Source: Streptomyces xiamenensis (GTDB lineage Bacteria; Actinomycetota; Actinomycetes; Streptomycetales; Streptomycetaceae). Taken from it: DNA of 64,000 bases. The translations under genes were made by a program, and so were the position numbers. This document shows, in pieces, positions 17,854-26,033 of this stretch. Below the pieces are notes generated by a model that was given only the letters and a program-made list of their open reading frames with translations, ran no database searches and had not been told where the DNA came from. Numbering within the stretch: position 1 is the stretch's first letter; the number at the start of each line of letters is the position of its first letter. The stretch lies in assembly GCF_000993785.3 (NCBI RefSeq), contig NZ_CP009922.3, positions 3,348,001 through 3,412,000 on the forward strand, read 5' to 3'.

Positions 17854-18651
17854 TCAGCCGGGGCCGGTACCCCCGGGCGCCAGCGCCGCCCAGCGCACGG
17901 TGACCTCGCCCTGCCGCCAGCGCCGTACGTCATCGGCCAGTGGCCAGCCGGCGGCGGCCAGGGCCCGTACGGCCGTGACCCAGCGCTGCCGGGCGCCGAG
18001 CGGCGCGTACGGGGCGGCGGCGGCCCAGGCGCGGTCGAAGTCGACCAGGAACCGGTGCACGCGTTCGCCCGGCACATTGCGGTGGATGAGCACCTTGGGC
18101 AGCCGCTCGGCCAGGTCGGAGGGGGTGCCGAGATCCGCCAGCCGGGCGGCGAAGGTGACCGTGCGCGGCCCGTCCGGCCCCAGCGCCACCCACACGTGCC
18201 GCCGCCCCGGCTCGTCGCAGGTGCCCTCCACCAGCAGCCCCCCCGGCGCCAGCCGCCCGCACAGCCGCTCCCACACCCCGGCGACCGCGTCCTCGGGATA
18301 CTGCCGCAGCACGTTCGCGGCCCGGATCAGCAGTGGCCGTTCCCCGCCGGGCAGCGGCATCTCGAACCCGCCGCGGACGAAGGAGAGCCCGTCCTGTTCG
18401 TACGGCAGCGCCGCCGCCACCCGCTCCGGGTCGATCTCCACCCCCGCCACCCGGGCGTCGGGCCGTACCCGGCGCAGCCGCCCCAGCAGTTCGACGGCGG
18501 TCCAGGGCGCCGCCCCGTACCCCAGATCCACGGCCAGCGGCGGGTGGTGGGCGCGGCGCAGGGCGGTGCCGTGCGCATGGGCGATCCAGCGGTCCATGCG
18601 CCGCAAACGATTGGGGTTGGTCGTCCCCCGGGTGACCGTCCCCTCAGGCAT
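17854..18651 (-). CDS. SAM-dependent methyltransferase-like protein
   Basis: A 265-residue protein with a Rossmann-type SAM site: motif [18 protein letters not shown] (about residues 40-56) and an acidic motif [13 protein letters not shown]. The region [11 protein letters not shown] resembles motif IV. The start [22 protein letters not shown] is chosen because it opens the conserved part; ORF sequence continues 20 codons upstream without an obvious ribosome binding site. It is divergent from mshA, a common arrangement in Streptomyces. Its substrate is unknown. Confidence 0.85.
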   Translation of the reverse strand: MPEGTVTRGTTNPNRLRRMDRWIAHAHGTALRRAHHPPLAVDLGYGAAPWTAVELLGRLRRVRPDARVAGVEIDPERVAAALPYEQDGLSFVRGGFEMPLPGGERPLLIRAANVLRQYPEDAVAGVWERLCGRLAPGGLLVEGTCDEPGRRHVWVALGPDGPRTVTFAARLADLGTPSDLAERLPKVLIHRNVPGERVHRFLVDFDRAWAAAAPYAPLGARQRWVTAVRALAAAGWPLADDVRRWRQGEVTVRWAALAPGGTGPG

Positions 18652-18763
18652 GCCGGCGAGTCTACTTTTCGGGCGCCACCCGGCGCGTGCCGTCCCCGGA
18701 CCGTTGGGCACACTGGTGTGGGGGAGACGTCCGTTTTCCGCTCTCGGCCCGTCAGGAGACGCA

Positions 18764-20047
18764 GTGGGGCACCGACCGCGCCGGGTGGCGATGCTGAGCG
18801 TTCACACCTCTCCGCTGCATCAGCCGGGCACCGGCGACGCGGGCGGCATGAACGTCTACATCGTCGAACTGTCCAGACAGCTGGCGGCGCTCGGCACGGA
18901 GGTGGAGATCTTCACGCGGGCGGCCCAGGGCGGGCTGCCGCCGACTGTGGAGCTGGCGCCCGGGGTGCTGGTACGCCACGTGGACGCAGGCCCCTACGAG
19001 GGGCTGAGCAAGGAGGAGCTGCCGGCCCAGATGTGCGCGTTCACGCACGGCGTGACCCAGATCTGGGCGGGGGAGCGGCCCGGGTACTTCGACCTGGTGC
19101 ACTCGCACTACTGGCTGTCGGGGCAGGTGGGCTGGCTGGTCGCGGAGCGCTGGGGCGTACCGCTGGTGCACGCGATGCACACCATGGCCAAGGTGAAGAA
19201 CGCCGCGCTGGCGGCCGGGGACAGCCCGGAGCCGGCGGCCCGGGTGATCGGCGAGACCCAGATCGTGCGGGCGGCGGACCGGCTGATCGCCAACACGGCC
19301 GAGGAGGCCGCCGAACTGGTGCGGCACTACGAGGCCGACCCGATGCGCACGGCGGTGGTGCACCCCGGCGTCAACCTGGACGTCTTCCGCCCGGCGGACG
19401 GGCGGGCGGCGGCGCGGGCCCGCCTCGGGCTGCCGCAGGACGCGCTGATCCCGCTGTTCGTGGGGCGCATCCAGCCGCTCAAGGCCCCCGATCTGCTGCT
19501 GCACGCCGTGCGGGACCTGCTGGACCGCGACCCGTCGCTGGCCGAGCCGGGCCGCATGGTCGTCCCGATCGTGGGCGGCCCCTCGGGCACCGGCCTGGCC
19601 CGCCCCGAGCGGCTCCAGAAGCTCGCGGAACGGCTGGGCCTGTCCCGGCTGGTCCGCTTCCACCCGCCGGTGGGGCAGGAGCGGCTGGCGGACTGGTACC
19701 GGGCGGCGAGTGTGCTGGTGATGCCCTCGTACAGCGAGTCCTTCGGCCTGGTGGCGGCGGAGGCCCAGGCGTGCGGCACCCCCGTGATCGCGGCGGCGGT
19801 GGGCGGGCTGCCGGTGGTCGTGCGGGACCAGGCGACCGGCTTCCTGATCGAGGACCACGACCCGGTGCACTACGCGGACGCGCTGGGCAGGTTCGCGGCC
19901 GACGCGTCGCTGTCGGCCCGCCTGGGTCAGGCGGCGGCGCTGCACGCCTGCCGCTTCGGGTGGGCGGCGACGGCGGCGGGCACGGTCTCCGTGTACCGGG
20001 AGGCGACGGAGTCGCACCGCTTCGCCCTACGATCGGCGCATGGCTGA
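18764..20047 (+). CDS. mshA: MshA, D-inositol-3-phosphate glycosyltransferase
   Basis: A 427-residue GT-B glycosyltransferase of family GT4. The N-terminus has the MshA signature [21 protein letters not shown]; the C-terminal domain has [32 protein letters not shown] and [11 protein letters not shown]. It joins UDP-GlcNAc to inositol-3-phosphate, the first step of mycothiol synthesis. The GTG start follows AGGAG by 5 bases. The YbjN-like gene overlaps its end by 8 bases, so both are expressed together. Confidence 0.95.
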   Translation: MGHRPRRVAMLSVHTSPLHQPGTGDAGGMNVYIVELSRQLAALGTEVEIFTRAAQGGLPPTVELAPGVLVRHVDAGPYEGLSKEELPAQMCAFTHGVTQIWAGERPGYFDLVHSHYWLSGQVGWLVAERWGVPLVHAMHTMAKVKNAALAAGDSPEPAARVIGETQIVRAADRLIANTAEEAAELVRHYEADPMRTAVVHPGVNLDVFRPADGRAAARARLGLPQDALIPLFVGRIQPLKAPDLLLHAVRDLLDRDPSLAEPGRMVVPIVGGPSGTGLARPERLQKLAERLGLSRLVRFHPPVGQERLADWYRAASVLVMPSYSESFGLVAAEAQACGTPVIAAAVGGLPVVVRDQATGFLIEDHDPVHYADALGRFAADASLSARLGQAAALHACRFGWAATAAGTVSVYREATESHRFALRSAHG

Positions 20048-20531
20048 GGACACCACCGCGACGACCGTCGAGGACACGCTGAACGACCTGGGCGTGGAGT
20101 GGGAACGCCCGGACCCCGGCCACTACGTGGTCACGCTGCCGGGCACCCGCAAGCTGGCGACCACCTGTTCGCTGCGGCTGGGCCGGCACGCGCTGTCGGT
20201 GAACGCGTTCGTCATCCGCCGGCCGGACGAGAACCACGAGACGGTCCACCGCTGGCTGCTGGAGCGCAACGCCCGGCTGTACGGGGTGGCGTACGCCCTG
20301 GACGCCCACGGCGACATCTACCTGGCCGGCCGCCTGCCCCTGTCGGCGGCCACCCCGGCGGAGCTGGACCGCCTGCTGGGCGTGGTCCTGGAGACGGCGG
20401 ACGGCGCGTTCAACACTCTGCTGGAGATGGGCTTCGCGACGGCCATCCGCAAGGAACACGCCTGGCGCGTCTCGCGCGGCGAACCCACCCACAACCTGGC
20501 GGCGTTCTCCCACCTCTTCCCCCCGGACTGA
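20040..20531 (+). CDS. YbjN domain protein
   Basis: A 163-residue YbjN-family protein, a fold related to type III secretion chaperones ([68 protein letters not shown]). It is soluble and has no catalytic motif. Its start overlaps mshA, and the pair is conserved in streptomycetes, so a link to mycothiol metabolism is possible but unproven. Confidence 0.88.
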   Translation: MAEDTTATTVEDTLNDLGVEWERPDPGHYVVTLPGTRKLATTCSLRLGRHALSVNAFVIRRPDENHETVHRWLLERNARLYGVAYALDAHGDIYLAGRLPLSAATPAELDRLLGVVLETADGAFNTLLEMGFATAIRKEHAWRVSRGEPTHNLAAFSHLFPPD

Positions 20532-20558
20532 CCCCCGAGAAGCTCGTTCCCCCCTACC

Positions 20559-20584
20559 AGCGCCCGGAGTTGACTCCGGGCGCT
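20559..20584 (+). terminator. terminator after the mshA operon
   Basis: Perfect 12-base arms, AGCGCCCGGAGT at 20559-20570 and its complement at 20573-20584, almost without a spacer, followed by GCTGTTT. It closes the mshA-ybjN unit. Confidence 0.8.
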
Positions 20585-20667
20585 GCTGTTTGCGCCCCCT
20601 GCGCGCCGTGGTGGCGGGGGTGGGGGCTGTGCGAGGGTTGGCGGCGTTGGCGCGAGGAAGAAACTCA

Positions 20668-20679
20668 GAGAAATTTCTC
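20668..20679. promoter_or_regulatory. AT-rich operator palindrome before the DUF6879-XRE operon
   Basis: GAGAAATTTCTC is a perfect 12-base palindrome and stands out in GC-rich surroundings. It lies just before the start of the DUF6879 gene. A related GAAATTTC element recurs right after the XRE gene, so it is probably the binding site of that regulator (inference). Confidence 0.55.
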
Positions 20680-20696
20680 ACATGAGGGAGAACGCA

Positions 20697-21446
20697 GTGA
20701 GGATGACCTTCAGTGGCACGGACAGCATCAACGGAGGCTGCCCCGCCGTGTACGAGACCGACCGGAACACCGTCGTGATCCAGGGGTGGAAGATCGACCG
20801 CAGTGACGAGGCGTATCGGGACGCACGGAACCTGGAGGAGAACGAGGACCTGGTCGAGGTCCCCCGGGAACTGCTGGAGCGTTTCGTACCCAGGAAGCAG
20901 TCGCCGGCGTCCTACGACCTGGAGACGGACGAGCAGTGGAATGCCCTGTTCCGTGACTTCAAGCACTCGGCCCGGCGGCTGGAGACTCGCGATCACTACG
21001 ACGTCTCGTACGAGCGGGAGCACTTCGACCGGTTCCTGGCCGGTGAGGACACCGACGTGGCGTGGATGAGGCCGTGGACCGACCTGATGCGCGAGCACGC
21101 CGATCAGGGAAAGACGGTGGCCCGGGTGCGGGTCGTCCCCGCGCAGCTGACGGATTACCTGCGGTTTGAACTCGACCTCACGGAGTGCAACGTCCGCGAT
21201 GGCAAGGAGGACATCCGCTACCTCGACCGGGCCACGGCCGAGCGGGTGGGGCTGCCCGACCGCGATTTCTGGCTGTTCGACTCGCATACTGTGGTTGTGC
21301 TGCACTTCGATGAGGAAGGACGGAGGGTGCGGACCGAGGTCATCACGGATCCGGCTCTGGTCATCGAACACGCGCGGTGGCTTGACGTTGCCTTCCAGCA
21401 CGCCACCGCATACGAGAAGTTCGTGAAGGAGCATCCCCCGCGTTGA
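20697..21446 (+). CDS. DUF6879 protein with fused N-terminal companion domain
   Basis: A 249-residue protein. Residues about 80-249 match the DUF6879 type (WNALFRDFKHSARRLETRDHYDV, FDRFLAGE, RVRVVPAQLTDYLRFEL, WLFDSHTVVVLHFDEEG), often encoded beside XRE/DUF5753 regulators. Residues 1-75 (MTFSGTDSINGGCPAVY, VVIQGWKI, VEVPRELLERF) resemble a short protein usually encoded as a separate gene in such loci, so this looks like a fusion. The GTG at 20697 has GGGAG six bases upstream; an in-frame ATG at 20682 has none. Stop and XRE start overlap as TTGA. Function unknown. Confidence 0.78.
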   Translation: MRMTFSGTDSINGGCPAVYETDRNTVVIQGWKIDRSDEAYRDARNLEENEDLVEVPRELLERFVPRKQSPASYDLETDEQWNALFRDFKHSARRLETRDHYDVSYEREHFDRFLAGEDTDVAWMRPWTDLMREHADQGKTVARVRVVPAQLTDYLRFELDLTECNVRDGKEDIRYLDRATAERVGLPDRDFWLFDSHTVVVLHFDEEGRRVRTEVITDPALVIEHARWLDVAFQHATAYEKFVKEHPPR

Positions 21447-22291
21447 GTTCGGCACCGAGAGGCGTCCAGGAAGCCAGGCAGGAGCTTGGCGGACGTCTGC
21501 GTGCCCTCAGGCAGGCGGCTGCTGTGGACGGACGCACTCTTGCCGAACGTCTGGGGTGGCCGCCCAGCAAGGTCTCCAAGATTCAGCTCGGACGACAGTC
21601 GCCGACCGAGGGTGACATCCGGGAGTGGACGGCTGCCTGCGGAGAACCGCAGGCAGCCGAAGAACTGCTGATACTTCTGCGCAACCTCGACCGGCGCTAT
21701 GCCGACTGGCGACGTCAATTGCGCCAGGGGCACGCTGCGGTGCAGCGTGCGTGGGCTGATGCCGAGGCAACGGCCCAGACCATCCGCTCTTTTGAATCAA
21801 GCTGTGTTCCGGGCCTGCTGCAAACCGCTGATTACGCCGCTTCTGTCCTGCGTCAGCACGGCCGGCTGCACGGGAGCCCTCCTGATACCGACAGTGCGGT
21901 CGCGGCGCGGCTGGCCCGGCAGCAGGTCCTCTACGAGCCCGGCCGCAAGCGGCGCTTCCTTCTGCTGTCCGAGTCGGCGCTGTTCCACAGCACGGCCTCG
22001 GCGCCGGTGATGCGGGCTCAGATCGACCGACTGGTCTCAGCGACCACGCTTCCGACGCTTTCGCTGGGTGTCATTCCGCAACGGAAGCAACAACTGCTCC
22101 TGCCGGCACATGGCTTCTGCATCCTTGATGATCGTTTGGTCACGGTCGAGATCTACAGTGCCGAGCTGAGGCTGGGGCTCCCCGAGGAAGTCGCGCTCTA
22201 TCAAAGGGTGTTCGAGATGCTTTCGGCTGACGCGCTCTACGGGGCGGACGCCCGCCGGCTCCTCACCACCGCCGCCGAATCCTGGGTCTGA
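21443..22291 (+). CDS. XRE-family regulator with DUF5753 domain
   Basis: A 282-residue protein: N-terminal helix-turn-helix at about 15-65 (ELGGRLRALRQAAAVDGRTLAERLGWPPSKVSKIQLG) and the DUF5753 C-terminal domain (FESSCVPGLLQTADYAASVLR, LPTLSLGVIPQ, HGFCILDDRLVTVEIYSAEL). The TTG start overlaps the preceding stop codon. Codon use is less GC-biased than in the neighbours (many T- and A-ending codons), suggesting recent acquisition. Such regulators usually pair with small DUF397 proteins in Streptomyces; here no DUF397 gene is present and the partner is DUF6879. Confidence 0.9.
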   Translation: MSSAPRGVQEARQELGGRLRALRQAAAVDGRTLAERLGWPPSKVSKIQLGRQSPTEGDIREWTAACGEPQAAEELLILLRNLDRRYADWRRQLRQGHAAVQRAWADAEATAQTIRSFESSCVPGLLQTADYAASVLRQHGRLHGSPPDTDSAVAARLARQQVLYEPGRKRRFLLLSESALFHSTASAPVMRAQIDRLVSATTLPTLSLGVIPQRKQQLLLPAHGFCILDDRLVTVEIYSAELRLGLPEEVALYQRVFEMLSADALYGADARRLLTTAAESWV

Positions 22292-22310
22292 GAAATCTTC
22301 AGAAATTTCC
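22290..22310. promoter_or_regulatory. second copy of the GAAATTTC operator-like element
   Basis: Immediately after the XRE stop codon lie GAGAAATCTTC and AGAAATTTCC, the latter with a perfect GAAATTTC core (22302-22309). It is the same core as the palindrome at 20668-20679 and now lies upstream of the peptide-methyltransferase operon. Confidence 0.5.
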
Positions 22311-22341
22311 TGGACGTCCCCTTCTCCCCTGCGCAAGCATC

Positions 22342-22377
22342 GTCACGTACGGCAGCCAACCCGGCGCCGTACGTGAC
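22342..22377 (+). promoter_or_regulatory. 12-bp inverted repeat in the peptide leader
   Basis: GTCACGTACGGC (22342-22353) and its exact complement (22366-22377) flank a 12-base spacer, 20 bases before the peptide start. It could terminate XRE transcription, act as an attenuator hairpin, or be an operator. There is no T-tract after it. Confidence 0.5.
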
Positions 22378-22397
22378 CGGATGAAGGGATGTGCGCC

Positions 22398-22532
22398 ATG
22401 GGCAAGCACGACAAGCCGAAGCCGGAGGAGCAGAAGCCGCAGGGGCCCTCCGGGACCGGGGACCACCAGGTGCCCCCGGATGTCTTCAAGCCCGGCGGCG
22501 GGACGCACAAGAAGGACGGCGGCAAGAAGTGA
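22398..22532 (+). CDS. 44-residue lysine-rich peptide, candidate RiPP precursor
   Basis: An unannotated-size ORF of 44 codons with AAGGGA 8 bases before its ATG. The peptide is hydrophilic, with 9 Lys, 7 Pro, 9 Gly and no Cys; its only large hydrophobic is Phe30 in VPPDVFKPGGG. It has Asp at positions 5, 22, 28 and 40, the last in an Asp-Gly pair (KKDGGKK), the classic site of aspartimide or isoaspartate formation. Its stop codon overlaps the start of the PCMT-type methyltransferase as GTGA, so the two are made together. I infer it is the methyltransferase substrate, as in Asp-modified RiPPs. It could instead be a small nucleic-acid-binding or scaffold protein. Confidence 0.7.
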   Translation: MGKHDKPKPEEQKPQGPSGTGDHQVPPDVFKPGGGTHKKDGGKK

Positions 22533-23665
22533 GCACCGCGCCCGGAACCGAGGTCTTCCGCCGGCGGCTCACCGAGTCGCTGGACCGGGACGGCTGCTTC
22601 CGCGCGGAGTGGCTGCGGCTGGTGTTCGGCCGCGTCCCACGGGAGAAGTTCGCGCCGCACACCGTGTGGCGCTGGTCCGACGGCGGCTGGGGTCCGCTGA
22701 ACCGCCGCGAGGACCCCGAAGGCTGGGCCGAACTGGTCTACCGCCCCGGTGCGGCGCTGATCACGCAGATCGGCGACGGCGCCCCGGTGGCGGACGGCAC
22801 GGGGATCGGTGCCACGAGTTCGATGAGTTCGGCCGACGTGGTGCTCAACATGCTGGCCGCTCTGGACCTCCGGCCCGGCCACTCCGTTCTCGAAATCGGC
22901 AGCGGCACCGGGTACAACGCGGCGCTGCTGTGCGAACGCGTGGGCGCCGAAAGCGTCGTCACGGTCGAGATCGACCCGCTGCTCGCGGAGCTCGCCGCCG
23001 AGCGACTCGCCTCGGCCGGCCACCGCCCGCTGGTGGTCTGCGGGGACGGCGAGGCGGGCCACCCGGACCGGGCGCCGTACGACCGGCTGATCGCCACGGC
23101 CTCCGTACGTCGGGTGCCCCCGGCCTGGCTGCGCCAGGTGGCGCCGGGCGGCGTGCTGGTCATCCCCTGGTACCCCTGCGCCAACGGCTTCGGGCTGATC
23201 CGGCTCCGGATGGGCGACGACGGCACGGCCCATGGGCGTTTCCAGGGCCGGGAGTCGTTCATGCCGGTGCGCGGCCAGCGCATGACGCCCCCCGACATCG
23301 GGTCGCTCTGGGAGGCCACCTGGAAGGACTCGGAGAAGATCGAGGGCGACGCGGGGCTGCTGGATCTCGGCTCGGCCCACGCGCTTTTCGCACTCGCCGT
23401 GCGGGCGCCGGGCTTCTCCGCACAGCTTCAGGGCGACGGGGTTCTCCTGCTGTCCGGGGACGACGCGTCCTGGCTGTGGGTCAGGCGCGATGCCTGCCAT
23501 CGCTACGGGCCGCGTGATCTGGTGGCGGAGGCCGCGCGGTTTCTTGCCTGGTGGCGGGAGCGCGGCCGCCCGCGGACGGAGGAGTTCGGCATGACCGTCA
23601 CCCCCGACGAGCAACGCGTGTGGCTGCGCGACCCGGGCCGGGTTCTCCTGCGGTCCGCCGGCTGA
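22529..23665 (+). CDS. PCMT-type (protein L-isoaspartate) methyltransferase with C-terminal extension
   Basis: A 378-residue methyltransferase. The N-terminal half is PCMT-like: TSSMSS at 96-101 (substrate pocket), motif I SVLEIGSGTGYNAALL at 119-134, VEIDP at 146-150, VCGDGEAGHPDRAPYDRLIATASV at 170-193 and the PGGVLVIPW loop. Housekeeping enzymes are near 210 residues; this one has about 150 more at the C-terminus with Trp-rich segments, like PIMT homologues in RiPP clusters. The GTG start overlaps the peptide stop codon. Methylation of an Asp side chain would lead to an aspartimide. It converges with the marR gene. Confidence 0.88.
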   Translation: MSTAPGTEVFRRRLTESLDRDGCFRAEWLRLVFGRVPREKFAPHTVWRWSDGGWGPLNRREDPEGWAELVYRPGAALITQIGDGAPVADGTGIGATSSMSSADVVLNMLAALDLRPGHSVLEIGSGTGYNAALLCERVGAESVVTVEIDPLLAELAAERLASAGHRPLVVCGDGEAGHPDRAPYDRLIATASVRRVPPAWLRQVAPGGVLVIPWYPCANGFGLIRLRMGDDGTAHGRFQGRESFMPVRGQRMTPPDIGSLWEATWKDSEKIEGDAGLLDLGSAHALFALAVRAPGFSAQLQGDGVLLLSGDDASWLWVRRDACHRYGPRDLVAEAARFLAWWRERGRPRTEEFGMTVTPDEQRVWLRDPGRVLLRSAG

Positions 23666-23737
23666 ACCGGGGGCCGCGACCGCCGGGGGCCACGGGTGCC
23701 GGTACCCGGCCGCCGCGCCGCCGACGTTCCCGGCCGG

Positions 23738-24202
23738 TCAGTCCGGCTGCTTCTCCATGTGGGTGAGGACGCGCTTCGAGATCCGGGCGAGCGTGTCGAG
23801 TTCTTCCTGGGTGAGGGCCTCGATGAACAGCCGGCGGACGTGGGCGACGTGCGTGGGTGCGGCGTCCTCGATCGCCCGGTGGCCGGCCGGGGTGGCGACG
23901 ATGAACGCTCCGCGCCCGTCGTCGGGGCACTCTTCCTTGGCCACCAGTCCGCGCTTCGCCATGCGGGTGATCTGGTGGGACATGCGGCTCTTCTCCCACT
24001 CCACCAGCTTGACCAGGTCCATGAAGCGCATCCGCTCGCCGGCCTCGGTGAGTTTGGCCAGCACGATGTAGTCGGAGGGGGACATGCCGGAGTCCTCCTG
24101 GACCCGGCGGGAGAGCCTTCCGATGAGCTTTTCGTGCATGCGGATGAAGGCGTCCCAGGCGGCCTTCTGCTCCGGGGTCAGCCAGCGAGGCGTTGCGTTC
24201 AT
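23738..24202 (-). CDS. MarR-family transcriptional regulator
   Basis: A 154-residue winged-helix regulator of the MarR family: LSRRVQEDSGMSPSDYIVLAKL, the recognition region LVKLVEWEKSRMSHQITRMAKRGLV and the wing ECPDDGRGAFIVATPAG. It dimerises through its terminal helices. It is divergent from the isochorismatase-like gene, and two TTGAC-type palindromes lie in the intervening 320 bases, so it probably represses that gene and perhaps itself. The ligand is unknown. Confidence 0.9.
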   Translation of the reverse strand: MNATPRWLTPEQKAAWDAFIRMHEKLIGRLSRRVQEDSGMSPSDYIVLAKLTEAGERMRFMDLVKLVEWEKSRMSHQITRMAKRGLVAKEECPDDGRGAFIVATPAGHRAIEDAAPTHVAHVRRLFIEALTQEELDTLARISKRVLTHMEKQPD

Positions 24203-24363
24203 GGAGTGAGCGTAGTGACATCACCGATCACTGATCCATCCCGTGGACGTGGCCGATTCCGGTTCCCTTCCCCGCCCGGTGTGCGGGGCCTGCCCGGGTG
24301 AGGGCTTCGGGGCGGCACCGCCTCGCTCGCCGCACTCTCCAAGGCATCGGCCCGGGGGACTAG

Positions 24364-24405
24364 TTGACGCGTCAATCACAGCGCTCTAACGTAGGTGACA
24401 CGTCA
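24364..24405 (+). promoter_or_regulatory. promoter with two MarR-type operators
   Basis: TTGACG (24364-24369) and TAACGT (24387-24392) are separated by 17 bases, a good sigma70-type promoter. The perfect palindrome TTGACGCGTCAA (24364-24375) covers the -35 box, and TGACACGTCA (24396-24405) lies just past the -10 box. Their centres are 31 bases apart, three helical turns. It drives the hydrolase gene after a leader of about 120 bases; the rest of the 24203-24521 gap shows nothing else clear. Confidence 0.7.
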
Positions 24406-24521
24406 ACCAGAGGGTGAGGGTTCGCCGCCGGTCGGGGTGGGCCCGTACGCGTTCACGGCGGACCCCGGACGCCGGCGCACCGCCGGCGGCCGCGGAAGCG
24501 AAGCCCCAGAGAGGGAATCCC

Positions 24522-25178
24522 ATGAGCACCCAGAACAAGGCTGGACTCGACGCGCTGCTGACGCCCGAGGAGAGCGTCCTCGTGCTGATCGACCACCAGC
24601 CGTTCCAGTTCGCCAACCTGAACAGCCACGAGCCGACGATGATCGTGAACAACGTCGTCGGTCTTGCCAAGGCCGCCAAGGTGTTCGACGTCCCCACCAT
24701 CCTGACGACCGTGCTGGAGGAGCGCGGCGGCCTCCTCCTCCAGGATCTGCAGGACGTGTTCCCGGAGCAGAAGCCGATCAACAGGACGTGGGTCAACACC
24801 TGGCAGGACGAGCGCGTCGTGGACGCCGTCAAGGCGACCGGGCGCAAGAAGCTGATCCTCGCCGGTCTGTGGACGGAGGTCTGCCTGGCGATGCCCGCCA
24901 TCCAGGCGGCGGGCGAGGGCTTCGAGGTCTTCGCCGTCACCGACGCCTCGGGCGGCGCCTCGAAGGAGACCCACGACATGGCCGTGCGGCGCATGGCCCG
25001 GGCGGGCGTCGTCCCGATCACCTGGATGGCGGTGATGAGCGAGTGGCAGCGTGACTACGCCCGCGAGAAGACCCTCCCGGGTCTCGTCGAGGTCATGCTG
25101 GCACACACCGGTGCCACCGGTGTGGCCTACGCCTGGGAGACCCAGCTTCTCGCCGGGCAGGGCCGCAACGGCGGCTGA
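24522..25178 (+). CDS. isochorismatase-family hydrolase (YcaC-like)
   Basis: A 218-residue cysteine hydrolase. The likely triad is Asp24 (LIDHQPFQ), Lys84 and Cys121 (LWTEVCLAMPA), with a cis-peptide loop before the cysteine, as in YcaC-type enzymes. Residues 150-218 include the YcaC-like ending. Substrates of this group are uncertain amides or nitriles. GAGAGGGA precedes the ATG. The promoter overlaps MarR-type operators, so expression is probably induced by a small molecule. Confidence 0.88.
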   Translation: MSTQNKAGLDALLTPEESVLVLIDHQPFQFANLNSHEPTMIVNNVVGLAKAAKVFDVPTILTTVLEERGGLLLQDLQDVFPEQKPINRTWVNTWQDERVVDAVKATGRKKLILAGLWTEVCLAMPAIQAAGEGFEVFAVTDASGGASKETHDMAVRRMARAGVVPITWMAVMSEWQRDYAREKTLPGLVEVMLAHTGATGVAYAWETQLLAGQGRNGG

Positions 25179-25362
25179 CCCGGCCACCGTGCCGGCCCGT
25201 CCCGCGTATCGTGGCACGGCCTGTCGCCCAGCGGATCCCCGGCGGGCGGCGGCCGGTCTGCCACGCTCGCACAGGACATCCGGCACGAGGACATCAACAG
25301 TCGTGGCGGACGTCCCGGCCTTCGCGCCGGGTTCGTCCGCCCCGGCGGATCATGGAGGACAC

Positions 25363-25671
25363 ATGACCGTGGAAGTGCGTGACGTACCCGAGGCCAACCG
25401 GTACGAGGCCCGGCTCGACGGGGAGACGGCGATCGCGGGCGTCGCGGCGTACATCCGGACGGCGGAACTCATCGCCTTCGTGCACACCGAGGTTCCGCCG
25501 GAGCACGAGGGCAAGGGGATCGGGTCGGCCCTGGCCCGCACCGCCCTCGACGAGGCGCGCGCCGCGAAGCTGCGGGTGCTGGCCACCTGTCCGTTCTTCG
25601 CGGGGTGGATCGCCCGGCACCCCGAGTACCAGGACCTGCTGTACCAGTCCCGCAGCACGGTCAGCGACTGA
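25363..25671 (+). CDS. YjdJ-like GNAT acetyltransferase
   Basis: A 102-residue minimal GNAT (N-acetyltransferase) protein with acetyl-CoA loop VPPEHEGKGIGSALA and the family ending VLATCPFFAGWIARHPEYQDLL. These short enzymes resemble E. coli YjdJ. GGAGGACAC precedes the ATG. The next gene encodes a YjdI-like iron-sulfur protein, and this pairing recurs in many bacteria, so they probably act together. Substrate unknown. Confidence 0.88.
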   Translation: MTVEVRDVPEANRYEARLDGETAIAGVAAYIRTAELIAFVHTEVPPEHEGKGIGSALARTALDEARAAKLRVLATCPFFAGWIARHPEYQDLLYQSRSTVSD

Positions 25672-25703
25672 ACCGTCCGGGCAGAGCGGTGACGGAGGCC
25701 GTG

Positions 25704-26033
25704 ATGAGTAGCAGCACCGGGAAGAAGACGTACGAGGGCCGGTCGATCACCGTGACCTTCGAGGCCGCGCGCTGCCGGCACGCCGCCGAATGCGTCCGCG
25801 GCCTGCCGGAGGTCTTCGACACCGCCCGGCGCCCGTGGATCAGGCCCGACGGCGCCGAGGCCGGGCGCCTGGCCGAAGTGGTGCGGCGCTGCCCCTCGGG
25901 CGCGTTGCAGTACGCATGGGTGGACGGCGTGCAGGAGACTCCGGGCGGGCCCGCACCGATCACCCGTCACGCCCCCGGCACCAACGGCGGCGGCACGTCT
26001 GAGCACCTCCCCGGAACCGGCGAGAAGGCATGA
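25704..26033 (+). CDS. YjdI-like divergent 4Fe-4S mono-cluster protein
   Basis: A 109-residue protein with the Fer4_19 pattern: Cys24, Cys30 (RCRHAAEC) and Cys63 in RRCPSGALQY. The N-terminal part begins with a YEGRSITVTF strand. A charged 40-residue tail rich in Gly and Pro follows and is not part of the domain. GGAGG lies 5 bases before the ATG. It follows the GNAT gene by 32 bases and overlaps the next gene as ATGA, so these three genes form an operon. Cluster type is inferred from family membership. Confidence 0.85.
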   Translation: MSSSTGKKTYEGRSITVTFEAARCRHAAECVRGLPEVFDTARRPWIRPDGAEAGRLAEVVRRCPSGALQYAWVDGVQETPGGPAPITRHAPGTNGGGTSEHLPGTGEKA

